Assembly: GCA_003557545.1 (NCBI GenBank)
Contig: PWOD01000013.1
Location: 1-18,714, forward strand
DNA length: 18,714 nt
Source: a bacterium
GTDB lineage: Bacteria; T1Sed10-126
Reading direction: 5' to 3'
Shown here: piece after piece, positions 1 to 7,605 of the stretch
How the letters are laid out: each line of letters starts with the position of its first letter
How positions within the stretch are numbered: the first letter of the stretch is position 1
The notes under the pieces: model-generated
Databases searched by the model: none
Told to the model about the DNA's origin: nothing
Seen by the model: only the letters and a program-made list of their open reading frames with translations
Position numbers and translations under genes: made by a program

Positions 1-555
1 GCTTCTCTCTTAATATTTTCCGAGTTATTACGACTTAAAATAAAGGAACTGTTGCCCCGGAGTGAGGAGCCGGGGAAAGAAAAACTGTTGAGAGAGATTG
101 GTCCTGAGGAGAAGGAGTTTTTTGTTAAAGTTGGAAAACAGCTGCAGGAAAAAGCCGAGTTAAGAGGTCGGCTTTATGATACCAGCCCTGATTTGCCTGA
201 GTTTGTTAAGGAGGGTGAGAAGGTATATAAGGAGGTTACCCTGTTTGAGTTGATCAAGGCGTTTCAGGATATACTGGTGACCCACAAACGGTCACAAACA
301 ATGGTTGACTATCAGTTTTCGGATGAGTTTACTACTGAGGAACAGATGGATAAAATACGGAAAATAGCCCAACCGGGGGCAGCTGTCGAATTTACAGTTA
401 TTTTAAGTTCTCAACCCGGGCGGGAGGAAATTGTGGTAACATTTATAGCCCTGCTGCAGCTGGTTAAACAGTCTGAACTGCGAATCGTTAAAAAAATTGA
501 TACGGATGATATCTATATAGTTGGATTGAACCGGAAGAAACAGTCTGACCGGTAG
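1..555 (+). CDS. scpA: Segregation and condensation protein A (ScpA), 5' truncated by the window
   Basis: This is the kleisin subunit of the bacterial SMC condensin. It bridges the SMC heads with ScpB and acts on the nucleoid during chromosome segregation. Frame 1 is open from the first base and reads ASLLIFSELLRLKIKELLPR, which matches the conserved ScpA stretch that runs into 'LLP(K/R)'. The TTG at 52 is therefore an internal Leu codon, not the start. 184 residues are present. ScpA is usually about 250 residues, so roughly 70-80 N-terminal residues, including the SMC neck-binding helix, lie upstream. The C-terminal part (from about residue 125) contains the winged-helix segment that contacts the SMC cap. 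scpB begins 24 bases downstream, the classic partner order. Confidence 0.9.
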   Translation, partial: ASLLIFSELLRLKIKELLPRSEEPGKEKLLREIGPEEKEFFVKVGKQLQEKAELRGRLYDTSPDLPEFVKEGEKVYKEVTLFELIKAFQDILVTHKRSQTMVDYQFSDEFTTEEQMDKIRKIAQPGAAVEFTVILSSQPGREEIVVTFIALLQLVKQSELRIVKKIDTDDIYIVGLNRKKQSDR

Positions 556-579
556 CGATAGAGAGGAGAAAAAGTTAGA

Positions 580-1137
580 ATGTCCGGTGAAGAGTTTACC
601 TATGATTTAAAACAGGTAGTAGAAGCTGCCCTGTTCGTTTCCGAAGAACCGTTGAGAGCTTCAGAACTGGCCAGGGTAATGCCGGTAGGTGGTGGTAAAA
701 TCAGACAAATTATGATTGAATTAAAACAACAGTATGATTCTGATTGCCGTGGTATGCAGTTATTGGAGATATCGGGTGGTTTTAAAATGACTACCCGGGA
801 GGAACATTATCCATTGTTGGAAAAACTGTTTGGTCGTCAGACCCGGGCCAGGCTTTCTAACTCAGCGATTGAAACGCTGGTTATAGTAGCTTATTACCAG
901 CCAGTTACCCGGGCTGAGGTGGAGGGGTTTCGCGGTGTCAATTCCCAGTCAGTTTTAAACAGTTTGCTGGATAAGGGATTTATTCGAATTAAAGGACGCC
1001 GGGAGGAGATCGGCCGTCCCATGGAGTATGCGACGACTGAAAAGTTTTTAGATTATTTTGGTTTGAGCAGCCTGAATGATTTACCAGATGAAGATGAGGT
1101 TGAAATGTTTGCCCTTGAGGAGACCGATGATGACTGA
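580..1137 (+). CDS. scpB: Segregation and condensation protein B (ScpB)
   Basis: ScpB dimerises and clamps the middle of ScpA, completing the SMC-ScpA-ScpB condensin complex. The 185-residue length is normal for the family. The N-terminal winged helix contains VVEAALFVSEEPLRASELARVM (about residues 13-34, with conserved 'EALLF.sgeP'). The second winged helix has the hallmark LSNSAIETLVIVAYYQPVTRAEVE followed by RGVNSQSVLNSLLDKGFI and GRPMEYATTEKFLDYFGL. The C-terminus is short and strongly acidic. The ATG at 580 is chosen because GAGAGGAG ends about 11 bases upstream. The last 8 bases overlap pheA, so pheA translation is probably coupled to scpB. Confidence 0.95.
   Translation: MSGEEFTYDLKQVVEAALFVSEEPLRASELARVMPVGGGKIRQIMIELKQQYDSDCRGMQLLEISGGFKMTTREEHYPLLEKLFGRQTRARLSNSAIETLVIVAYYQPVTRAEVEGFRGVNSQSVLNSLLDKGFIRIKGRREEIGRPMEYATTEKFLDYFGLSSLNDLPDEDEVEMFALEETDDD
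1117..1122 (+). promoter_or_regulatory. Ribosome binding site that fixes the pheA start
   Basis: GAGGAG lies inside the end of scpB, 7 bases before the ATG at 1130. It selects the 1130 start over an in-frame ATG at 1076, whose extra 18 residues have no match to a chorismate mutase N-terminus. Confidence 0.75.
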
Positions 1138-2212
1138 TAAATTAACCGAATTACGAATGGAAATAGATCAAATCGACCAGTCGATAGTGGAGTTGCTGAA
1201 GCAACGGGCTGAGGTTGCTCTCCGGGTTGGGGAATACAAAAAGGAGCGGGGAATGAGACTTTATGTACCCGAACGTGAAAAACAGGTAATCAAACGGTTG
1301 GAAAGATTAAACAGGGGACAGTTTCCTCTGCCTGCATTGAAACATATTTATAATCAGATCATTGCCACCTGTTTGAATCTGGAAAAAGCGCTGCAAATAG
1401 CCTATCTGGGGCCGGAGGCGACATTTACTCATTCGGCTGCTTTGAACCGGTTTGGCAGAACGGCTGAGTTTGTCTCTCATGAGACGGTGGATGAGGTGTT
1501 TGAAGCGGTAGAACGGCGTGAGGTAGATTTTGGTGTGGTGCCGATTGAAAACAGCCAGGAGGGGGCGGTTCGTCATACCCTGGATAGGTTTTTAGAGTCT
1601 GATCTGGTTATTTCAAGTGAGTCATATCTGGAGGTCGAACTCTGTTTATTGGGAAAGATGCCCCGGTTGGAGGATATTGAAGTCCTCTGTTCTCACAGGC
1701 AGGCTTTTTCCCAGGCAAAAAAATGGATAGAAAAAAATCTCCCCGGGGTCTCCACCCGGGAAACCAATAGCACTGCTGCAGCAGCCTCCCGTGCGGCTGA
1801 ACAGCCGGCCATAGCAGCAGTGGCCAGTCCGGTGGCGGCAGAAATCTACGGTCTGGAAATCCTTGCCCATCAGATTGAGGATAGGATCGATAATTTTACG
1901 AGGTTTTTGGTGATCGGTCGGGATCTACCGGAGCCGACCGGTGATGATAAGACATCGATAGCATTTTCACTTAAGGATCGTGCCGGTGCCCTCTATAAAA
2001 CTCTACAACCGTTTGGTGAAATGAATATCAATATGACTAAAATAGAATCCCGTCCGGCCCAGAGCCGTACCTGGGATTATATATTCTTTGTTGATTTTAT
2101 AGGTCATCAGCAGGAGGAAAAAGTTCGGGATCTACTGGAAAAGCTTAAGACCACTTCAGCGTTTTTTCAAATTTTAGGATCATATCCCCGTGAGGAGCCG
2201 TTCAATGAGTAA
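1130..2212 (+). CDS. pheA: Bifunctional chorismate mutase / prephenate dehydratase (P-protein)
   Basis: This enzyme converts chorismate to prephenate and then to phenylpyruvate, the committed Phe branch. With the start at 1130 it has 360 residues, the usual P-protein length. Residues 1-85 are an AroQ-type chorismate mutase (ELRMEIDQIDQSIVELLKQRAEVALRVGEYK). Residues 90-262 are the prephenate dehydratase domain (YLGPEATFTHSAA, VPIENSQEGAVRHTLD, and the catalytic TRF at 257-259 in DNFTRF). Residues 273-352 are an ACT domain with the ESRP motif (306-309), followed by W-x-Y-x-FFVDF. The ESRP motif is the known Phe-binding signature, so allosteric inhibition by Phe is expected. The start overlaps scpB by 8 bases, and the stop overlaps the hisC start. 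It probably also supplies prephenate for TyrA, which has no mutase domain. Confidence 0.95.
   Translation: MTDKLTELRMEIDQIDQSIVELLKQRAEVALRVGEYKKERGMRLYVPEREKQVIKRLERLNRGQFPLPALKHIYNQIIATCLNLEKALQIAYLGPEATFTHSAALNRFGRTAEFVSHETVDEVFEAVERREVDFGVVPIENSQEGAVRHTLDRFLESDLVISSESYLEVELCLLGKMPRLEDIEVLCSHRQAFSQAKKWIEKNLPGVSTRETNSTAAAASRAAEQPAIAAVASPVAAEIYGLEILAHQIEDRIDNFTRFLVIGRDLPEPTGDDKTSIAFSLKDRAGALYKTLQPFGEMNINMTKIESRPAQSRTWDYIFFVDFIGHQQEEKVRDLLEKLKTTSAFFQILGSYPREEPFNE
2192..2197 (+). promoter_or_regulatory. Ribosome binding site that fixes the hisC start
   Basis: GAGGAG lies within the last codons of pheA, 7 bases before the ATG at 2205. It favours ATG 2205 over the in-frame GTG at 2190, which would place this site inside the coding region. 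Confidence 0.7.
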
Positions 2213-3332
2213 AAGATCACCCTATGAGGTTAGACCGGCGCTGGCCGGGCTACATCCCTATGAGCCAGGTCGCCCGATTGAGGAGATTGAAGCAAAATAT
2301 GGACTGGATAGTCCACCTGTGAAGTTGGCTTCCAATGAAAATCCCTACTCTCCGCCCGAACAGCTGAAAGAGATCTACTGTCAGGAGTTTAGCCAGCTAA
2401 ATCGCTATCCTGACGGGGGGAGTTATTATTTGCGTGAGGCTCTTTCAGAAAAATATGATTGGCCAATGGACGGGATCGTGGTGGGTGCCGGGAGTGATGA
2501 GGTGCTGGACTGTCTGGCCAAAGCAATGCTGGAGCCAGGTTGTGAAATTGTCTGTGGTGATCCCTCATTTGTTATCTATCAAATGGATGCTTTAAAAATG
2601 GGGGCCCGTCCGGTTACGGTTAAGCTCACCCGAGATTTTCAGTTTGATCTCGAGGCAATGGTTGATGCGGTCACCGAAAATACCCGCTGGGTATGTTTGC
2701 CGAATCCGAATAATCCCACGGCTCGATATATTACTACAACCCAGCTGGAGGAGTTTTTTGCTGCCCTGCCGTCCCACTGCCTGTTGCTGCTGGATGAGGC
2801 ATATTTTGAATTTATCGACAGTGAAGATTATCCTGATGGGATAGAATTTTTAAAAAATCGGACGGAGGATCAGGCCGGTCTGGTTGTCTTGCGAACTTTT
2901 TCTAAAGCTTATGCTCTACCGGGATTGCGGGTTGGCTATGGACTGATGGAACCCCGGCTGGCCCGGGAGTTGCACAAGGTCCGGCCACCGTTTAATATTA
3001 CCCGGCCCACCCAGGCAGTTGCTGTTGAAGCGCTCAAGCAGGAAGAGTTTCTTGCCTGGTCCAGGGAAAAAATCATCTCCGAGCGTCGCCGGCTGGAAGT
3101 TGAATTTGAAAGTCGTGGAATCGATTTTGTTCAACCTTCTGCTAATTTTATTCTGGCTGAGGCACCGGGTGATCTGACCGCCGATGAGCTGTTTGAAAAG
3201 CTCTTACCTGAAGGTGTGATTATCCGGTCGATGAGTCCATATGGTCTGGAAAAACATGTGAGAATCACTGTGGGTAAACCGATAGAAAATCAGATTTTGC
3301 TGTCCGCATTGGATAATGTTTGTGGATTTTAA
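2205..3332 (+). CDS. hisC: HisC-family aminotransferase (histidinol-phosphate / aromatic aminotransferase)
   Basis: This is a PLP-dependent fold-type I aminotransferase of 375 residues. HisC members act on histidinol phosphate, and several also transaminate phenylpyruvate and hydroxyphenylpyruvate. Its position between pheA and tyrA suggests it makes Phe and Tyr here. Visible family motifs are KLASNENPYSPP (residues 40-51), RYPDGGSYYLREAL (67-80), GAGSDEV, LPNPNNPTA (165-173), LLLLDEAYFEF (193-203) and the PLP-lysine motif RTFSKAYALPGLRVGYG (K234). The ATG at 2205 overlaps the end of pheA by 8 bases, and the last 17 bases overlap tyrA. I cannot tell from sequence whether it also serves histidine synthesis. 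No other his gene is in view. Confidence 0.85.
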   Translation: MSKRSPYEVRPALAGLHPYEPGRPIEEIEAKYGLDSPPVKLASNENPYSPPEQLKEIYCQEFSQLNRYPDGGSYYLREALSEKYDWPMDGIVVGAGSDEVLDCLAKAMLEPGCEIVCGDPSFVIYQMDALKMGARPVTVKLTRDFQFDLEAMVDAVTENTRWVCLPNPNNPTARYITTTQLEEFFAALPSHCLLLLDEAYFEFIDSEDYPDGIEFLKNRTEDQAGLVVLRTFSKAYALPGLRVGYGLMEPRLARELHKVRPPFNITRPTQAVAVEALKQEEFLAWSREKIISERRRLEVEFESRGIDFVQPSANFILAEAPGDLTADELFEKLLPEGVIIRSMSPYGLEKHVRITVGKPIENQILLSALDNVCGF

Positions 3333-4413
3333 ACAGCATTTACATCTGATTGGTCTGGGACTGATAGGCGGATCGGTTGCTCGGGGGTTAAGTGGGACTG
3401 AAATTAGAGTTACAGGATGGGATAATAGCCGTCAAGTGGCCGAACAGGCCCTGGAGGGGGGGATGATAGAGGCTGTTTATCCGCCTGACAGGGTTCCTTC
3501 GGGGGTTGACGGGGTAATGCTGGCGGTGCCAGTTCCCGAGATGGTAGCTGTTATGGAGCAACTTGTCGAGGGGGAATTTGCTGGAGATTACGTGACCGAT
3601 GTTGGTTCAACAAAAAATTGGATTTGTCAGCAGGCAATGGAGATATTGCCTTCCTCTGTGGAGTTTGTAGGTGGACATCCGATGGCTGGTTCTGAGAAGG
3701 GAGGGTTGGAAGCATCAGATCCGCTGTTGTTTGAGAATGCAATCTGTGTTTTGACCCCCACCGACCGCCCGGGCCGGGGTCTGGTAATGGTGCGACAGAT
3801 CTGGGAGAAGCTGGGAGCCCATCTGATGGAACTTTCTCCGGACCGGCATGATAGGGTTGTGGCACATATTAGCCATCTTCCCCATATTGCAGCGGCCGGG
3901 ATGATTCATACTTTGTTGGAGTTGCCGGATTATGAGGAGGCAGCTCTTCCGCTGGCCGCTGGAGGATTTCGTGATACAACCAGAATAGCCGGAAGTAAAC
4001 CGCAACTCTGGCGTGATATTTTTGCGACTAACAGGCAGGAGATTTTACAGAGCCTGGATGAATATAAAACTGTTCTCACCAGACTGGAAAACGCTCTGGA
4101 ACAGGCTGATTGGGAGCTGGTAACAGACTGGTTGGAAGCCGCGCGAAGACTACGTAATCGGGTTCCGGCTAAAGCCAAAGGTTTAATTGGTAAACTTTAT
4201 GAATTGAGAATTCAGGCTCCCGACAGGCCGGGAATACTGGCAGAAATAACAGGAATACTGGGAGAAGCAGGAATTAATATCTGTGATATTGAGGTGTTGC
4301 GTGTTCGGGAGGGTGAAAAAGGAACTGTAAGATTAGCTTTTCGCCGTCCCCGGGAGTTTAAACAGGCCCGTGAAATTTTACTGGCAAAAGCCCGGGGAAT
4401 TAAAATTATCTGA
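3316..4413 (+). CDS. tyrA: Prephenate dehydrogenase with C-terminal ACT domain
   Basis: TyrA oxidatively decarboxylates prephenate to 4-hydroxyphenylpyruvate with NAD(P), the committed Tyr step. The Rossmann dinucleotide motif is HLIGLGLIGGSVARGL (residues 9-24). GGHPMAGSEKGG (119-130) and HDRVVAHISHLPHIAA (178-193) are the conserved substrate-site segments. An ACT domain follows at about 294-365 (LRIQAPDRPGILAEITGILGEAGINI), so feedback control by Tyr is likely. At 365 residues it matches the TyrA-ACT form of Firmicutes and has no chorismate mutase part. The ATG at 3316 lies within the end of hisC and has no good ribosome binding site, which suggests coupled translation. The gene is followed by a short AT-rich gap before cmk. 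Confidence 0.93.
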   Translation: MFVDFKQHLHLIGLGLIGGSVARGLSGTEIRVTGWDNSRQVAEQALEGGMIEAVYPPDRVPSGVDGVMLAVPVPEMVAVMEQLVEGEFAGDYVTDVGSTKNWICQQAMEILPSSVEFVGGHPMAGSEKGGLEASDPLLFENAICVLTPTDRPGRGLVMVRQIWEKLGAHLMELSPDRHDRVVAHISHLPHIAAAGMIHTLLELPDYEEAALPLAAGGFRDTTRIAGSKPQLWRDIFATNRQEILQSLDEYKTVLTRLENALEQADWELVTDWLEAARRLRNRVPAKAKGLIGKLYELRIQAPDRPGILAEITGILGEAGINICDIEVLRVREGEKGTVRLAFRRPREFKQAREILLAKARGIKII

Positions 4414-4447
4414 AATAATTAAATTTTTTTGATGGGATTGATTCGTT

Positions 4448-5119
4448 TTGTCTGATAAAAAGGAAGTTATAGCTATTGATGGGCCGGCCGGCAGTGGGAA
4501 AAGTACGGTTGCAAAACGGCTGGCCCGGCAGTTGGATTGGAACTATATCGATACTGGTGCGATGTATCGCTGTGTCTGTTTGAAAGCATTGGAGTCAGGC
4601 CAGTCGCTTGACGATCAGCAGGCGCTGGTTGAGATAATTAAAAATACCACAATGAAGATGCGATTCGATGGTAATGGTTTGAAGGTTTATATGGATGGTG
4701 AAGATGTCAGTAAGGCTATCCGTAAAAACCGTGTACACAGGCGAGTTAGTGAGGTTGCTGTGCTTCCGCTGGTCAGAGAAAAGTTGGTTGAAAAACAGCG
4801 GGCTCTGGGGGCTGAAGGGCAGGTCATAATGGATGGCCGGGATGTGGGAACAGTAATTTTTCCCGATGCTCGATATAAATTTTATCTTGATGCTTCTCTT
4901 GAAATCCGGGCGCAAAGGCGGTATAATGAGCTTCAGGACGCCAGTGAAACTGTTGGCTTTAATGCGGTGATAGATGAGATAGAGGAGCGGGATGTTGCCG
5001 ATCGTACTCGTTCATCAGGGCCGTTAAAACCGGCAGAAGATGCATATATAATAGATAGTTCTGAGTTTACGATAGATCAAGTAGTGAGCGAAATGTTAAA
5101 GATAATAAACAGAAATTGA
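4448..5119 (+). CDS. cmk: Cytidylate (CMP/dCMP) kinase
   Basis: Cmk phosphorylates CMP and dCMP to the diphosphates using ATP in the cytosol. The protein opens with IDGPAGSGKSTVAKRLA (P-loop at residues 12-19), then DTGAMYR (35-41), VIMDGRDVGTVIFPDA (127-141) and a lid/terminal segment RDVADRTRSSGPLKPAEDA. All are standard for bacterial CMP kinase, as is the length of 223 residues. The start is TTG at 4448. The only in-frame codons further upstream before a stop (TGA at 4439) are not start codons, so TTG is the only choice for a protein that retains the P-loop. plsC follows after 4 bases, an arrangement (cmk-plsC-rpsA) common in Firmicutes. Confidence 0.95.
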   Translation: MSDKKEVIAIDGPAGSGKSTVAKRLARQLDWNYIDTGAMYRCVCLKALESGQSLDDQQALVEIIKNTTMKMRFDGNGLKVYMDGEDVSKAIRKNRVHRRVSEVAVLPLVREKLVEKQRALGAEGQVIMDGRDVGTVIFPDARYKFYLDASLEIRAQRRYNELQDASETVGFNAVIDEIEERDVADRTRSSGPLKPAEDAYIIDSSEFTIDQVVSEMLKIINRN

Positions 5120-5123
5120 ACTA

Positions 5124-5780
5124 ATGAATGAGCTCCAAATTCCGGTGCAAGCCCGGAGACGTTGGTATTATTGGCTTTCTCAGGTGATAGTGGGAGTTCT
5201 TTTTAGAATTTATTTTAGACATGAAACCAGCGGAATAGAAAATCTACCTGAGAAGAAAGGAGCAGTGATAGCAACTAATCATACCAGTGTGCTTGACCCG
5301 CCGATGATCGGCGTGGATCTTCCCCGTCCTGTATATTATATGGCTAAAAAGTCCCTTCACGATATTCCACTATTTGGCTCATTAATCCGTGCTTACAATG
5401 CTTTTCCAGTGAATCGTGGAGGTTCAAGCCGAGCTGCCCTGGACAAGGCAAAAGAGATAGTAGAAAAAGGCAATTTATTATTAATATTTCCTGAAGGCAG
5501 CCGTAGTGGAGATGGGAAAATTAGAAAATTCAAACCGGGGATAGGAAAGATAGTGCTTGAGACAGGAGTTCCGGTAATACCTGGTTTTATTGCCGGTGCT
5601 AATGATGCGTGGCCGGAAAAGGGCTGGTGGCCCAGACCCCGAAAAACCGCTGTCCTATTTGGCCCCGCAGTAGATTTTCAAAATGCTGTTCTTTCTGACA
5701 ACAGGCGAAAGAATTATCAGAAAGTGGCCGATGATATTCAGAATGCAGTAATGGTCCTGGCAGCTTCTCAGGGAAAATAA
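5124..5780 (+). CDS. plsC: 1-acyl-sn-glycerol-3-phosphate acyltransferase
   Basis: PlsC adds the second acyl chain to lysophosphatidic acid at the inner face of the cytoplasmic membrane, giving phosphatidic acid. The catalytic HX4D box is NHTSVLD (residues 52-58). Block II resembles VNRGGSSRAALDKA (96-109), block III is FPEGSRS (122-128), and GVPVIPGFI (148-156) is block IV. A hydrophobic N-terminal stretch, WYYWLSQVIVGVLFRIYF (14-31), should anchor it to the membrane. The length (218 residues) is typical. It starts 4 bases after cmk with no clear ribosome binding site, so translation is probably coupled. In many Clostridia ispH sits between plsC and rpsA, but here it does not. Confidence 0.92.
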   Translation: MNELQIPVQARRRWYYWLSQVIVGVLFRIYFRHETSGIENLPEKKGAVIATNHTSVLDPPMIGVDLPRPVYYMAKKSLHDIPLFGSLIRAYNAFPVNRGGSSRAALDKAKEIVEKGNLLLIFPEGSRSGDGKIRKFKPGIGKIVLETGVPVIPGFIAGANDAWPEKGWWPRPRKTAVLFGPAVDFQNAVLSDNRRKNYQKVADDIQNAVMVLAASQGK

Positions 5781-5864
5781 ATTGGCTGGTTGAGTTGTAA
5801 TAGAAAGTTACAGTTAGAGTTGGTTGTTGTAAGAAGTTCAGAAGATTGTATTAGAAATTAACCC

Positions 5865-5870
5865 AGGAGG
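5865..5870 (+). promoter_or_regulatory. Strong ribosome binding site of rpsA
   Basis: AGGAGG lies 11 bases before the ATG at 5882. It is one of the best-matching sites in the window, fitting a highly expressed ribosomal protein. The 101-base gap upstream is long enough for a separate promoter, but no convincing -35/-10 pair could be fixed. Confidence 0.7.
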
Positions 5871-5881
5871 TAATTTGTAGC

Positions 5882-7600
5882 ATGGCTGACCCTAAACCTA
5901 CGATGCTTGATCCGGAAGATGAAGATTTTGATTATGAAACACCACCTGAAGAAAAAATTGATGATGTGGTAGAGATAGAAAAAGGAGCAATCTATAGCGG
6001 AGAAGTCGTTCAGCTGCAGGATGATTGCGCAGTAATAGATTTCGGGGGCCCTGCCGACGGGATTTTGCCCTTCGATAAGCTGCAGCAGGGTGGTGTATCG
6101 GTGGGTGATGAAAAATTGGTTAAAATTATTGCTGAGGAACATGAAGGTGGTTGTCCTCTGTTGAGTGAAAAAGAGGCGGTGGCTGATAGAAGCTGGGAGC
6201 TTATTGCTGAAGCCTATGAAAAAAATGGGTTTGTCGAAGCCAAGATATTTAAGAAGATAAAAGGTGGTTTTCTGGTCAGAATATTAAACTATTTGACCGC
6301 TTTTATGCCGCTTTCTCACCTGAGTCTCAGCCGCAAGAAAAACACCGATAAATATCTCGATAAAACTTTTAAAATGAAGGTGCTGGAGTTTGATCGAGCT
6401 GAAGAAAATGTTGTTGTTTCAAGACGTGAATATCTTGAAGAAAAGCGTGGAGAGGAACGGAAAAAGTTTTTTGAGAGTCTTGAACCGGGTCAGTGGATTA
6501 AGGGCAAGGTGAAAAATATTGTTAACTTTGGAGCTTTCATAAATCTTGGCCCGGTTGATGGGCTGTTGCATAAGAGTGATATAGCCTGGGGACCGGTTCG
6601 TGAGGTAAATGATTATGTTGAGTTGCATGAAGAAATAGAGGTAATGGTACTGGAGATAAACCAGGAGGATGACAAGGTATCGCTCGGATTGAAACAGAAA
6701 TACCCTGATCCCTGGGAAAAGATCACCGACCGGTATGAAGCTGGGTTGACGACCACCGGTGAGATTGTTGATGTCTGGAGTGATGGGATTTTTGTTCGGT
6801 TGGAAAAAGATGTTGAGGGGAAGATTCCAGAGGAAGAACTGGCCTGGACTAAAACCTGGGAGCATCCGGAAGAACAGTTCTCCAGAGGCAGTAAAATCAA
6901 GGTTAAAATTTTGGAGATTGATGAAGCCCGGCGTCATGTGTTGCTCAGTCATAAGCAGACCCAAAAAAATCCCTGGAAGATTTTACAGAATAAATTTCCC
7001 CGGGGAACAGTCCTGGCTGCACCGGTTGTTGATATCACCTCGGATACCGTTAAGGTCCAGCTGTTAGAAAATGTTCGGGGGCGAATAAAAAAATCGAATA
7101 TTGGCTGGAAACAGGACAATATAGATCTTTTCAAGCAGTTTAAGATTGGGCAGCAGGTACGCTGTAAGGTGTTGAGAATGGAACCGGATAGTCAGCGGGT
7201 CGAGTTGGGAATCAAACAGATGTTACCCAACCCCTGGGTTAAAAAAGCTCGTAAATATCCGGTTGGTTCAGCAGTTGAGGGAACCGTCACAACCGTTCTA
7301 CAGTTTGGCGCTTTTGTTAAAATAGAGGATGAGTTGGAAGGGCTTGTTCATGTCAGTGAAATGGTCGAGGGCAAACGGGTAAATCCCTTTGAAATTGTTA
7401 GTGAAGGGGAGAAGGTTATGGTGCAGGTGATCGGACTTGATGAGAAGGAGAGGAAGATCGATCTCAGTATAAAAGAGTATAAGAAACACCAGGAGAAACA
7501 GCAGATGGAAGAGTATATGCAGGAAAAGGGGGCGGATTCCAGTAACGTAACGATCGGGGATCTCCTTGGTGATAAGTTACCAGATGCACTTAAGGGCTGA
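5882..7600 (+). CDS. rpsA: 30S ribosomal protein S1 with six S1 repeats
   Basis: S1 binds single-stranded mRNA at the 30S platform and helps initiation on weakly marked or structured messages. Six S1 (OB-fold) repeats can be laid out at residues about 34-97, 114-182, 203-271, 288-359, 374-445 and 461-531. The clearest are repeat 3 (GQWIKGKVKNIVNFGAFINL, then VDGLLHKSDIAW) and repeat 6 (GSAVEGTVTTVLQFGAFVKI, then LEGLVHVSEM). Repeats 1 and 2 are divergent, as in other S1 proteins, where they contact the ribosome. A very acidic head (about residues 10-35) precedes them and a charged Lys/Gln/Glu tail follows. At 572 residues it is close to the six-repeat proteobacterial form and longer than the four-repeat Bacillus form. 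It is not fused to IspH. Confidence 0.92.
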   Translation: MADPKPTMLDPEDEDFDYETPPEEKIDDVVEIEKGAIYSGEVVQLQDDCAVIDFGGPADGILPFDKLQQGGVSVGDEKLVKIIAEEHEGGCPLLSEKEAVADRSWELIAEAYEKNGFVEAKIFKKIKGGFLVRILNYLTAFMPLSHLSLSRKKNTDKYLDKTFKMKVLEFDRAEENVVVSRREYLEEKRGEERKKFFESLEPGQWIKGKVKNIVNFGAFINLGPVDGLLHKSDIAWGPVREVNDYVELHEEIEVMVLEINQEDDKVSLGLKQKYPDPWEKITDRYEAGLTTTGEIVDVWSDGIFVRLEKDVEGKIPEEELAWTKTWEHPEEQFSRGSKIKVKILEIDEARRHVLLSHKQTQKNPWKILQNKFPRGTVLAAPVVDITSDTVKVQLLENVRGRIKKSNIGWKQDNIDLFKQFKIGQQVRCKVLRMEPDSQRVELGIKQMLPNPWVKKARKYPVGSAVEGTVTTVLQFGAFVKIEDELEGLVHVSEMVEGKRVNPFEIVSEGEKVMVQVIGLDEKERKIDLSIKEYKKHQEKQQMEEYMQEKGADSSNVTIGDLLGDKLPDALKG

Positions 7601-7605
7601 TTTTT

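Noticed and set aside
52-555. A separate 167-residue gene starting at TTG 52
   Set aside because: The frame is open to the first base and the upstream residues match ScpA, so TTG 52 is internal to a truncated scpA.
1076-1129. N-terminal extension of PheA from ATG 1076
   Set aside because: The extra 18 residues (MIYQMKMRLKCLP...) lie within scpB in another frame and lack a ribosome binding site. The start at 1130 has GAGGAG at 7 bases.
5781-5881. A mapped promoter for rpsA (TTGAGT at 5790 or TTGTTG at 5824)
   Set aside because: Neither has a good -10 at 16-18 bases. TATTAG after TTGTTG is spaced 19. A promoter is plausible but could not be located.
6419-6964. Antisense reading frame of 181 codons inside rpsA
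   Set aside because: It lies wholly opposite a clear S1 coding region, its translation has no recognisable domain and it has no ribosome binding site. It is a shadow.
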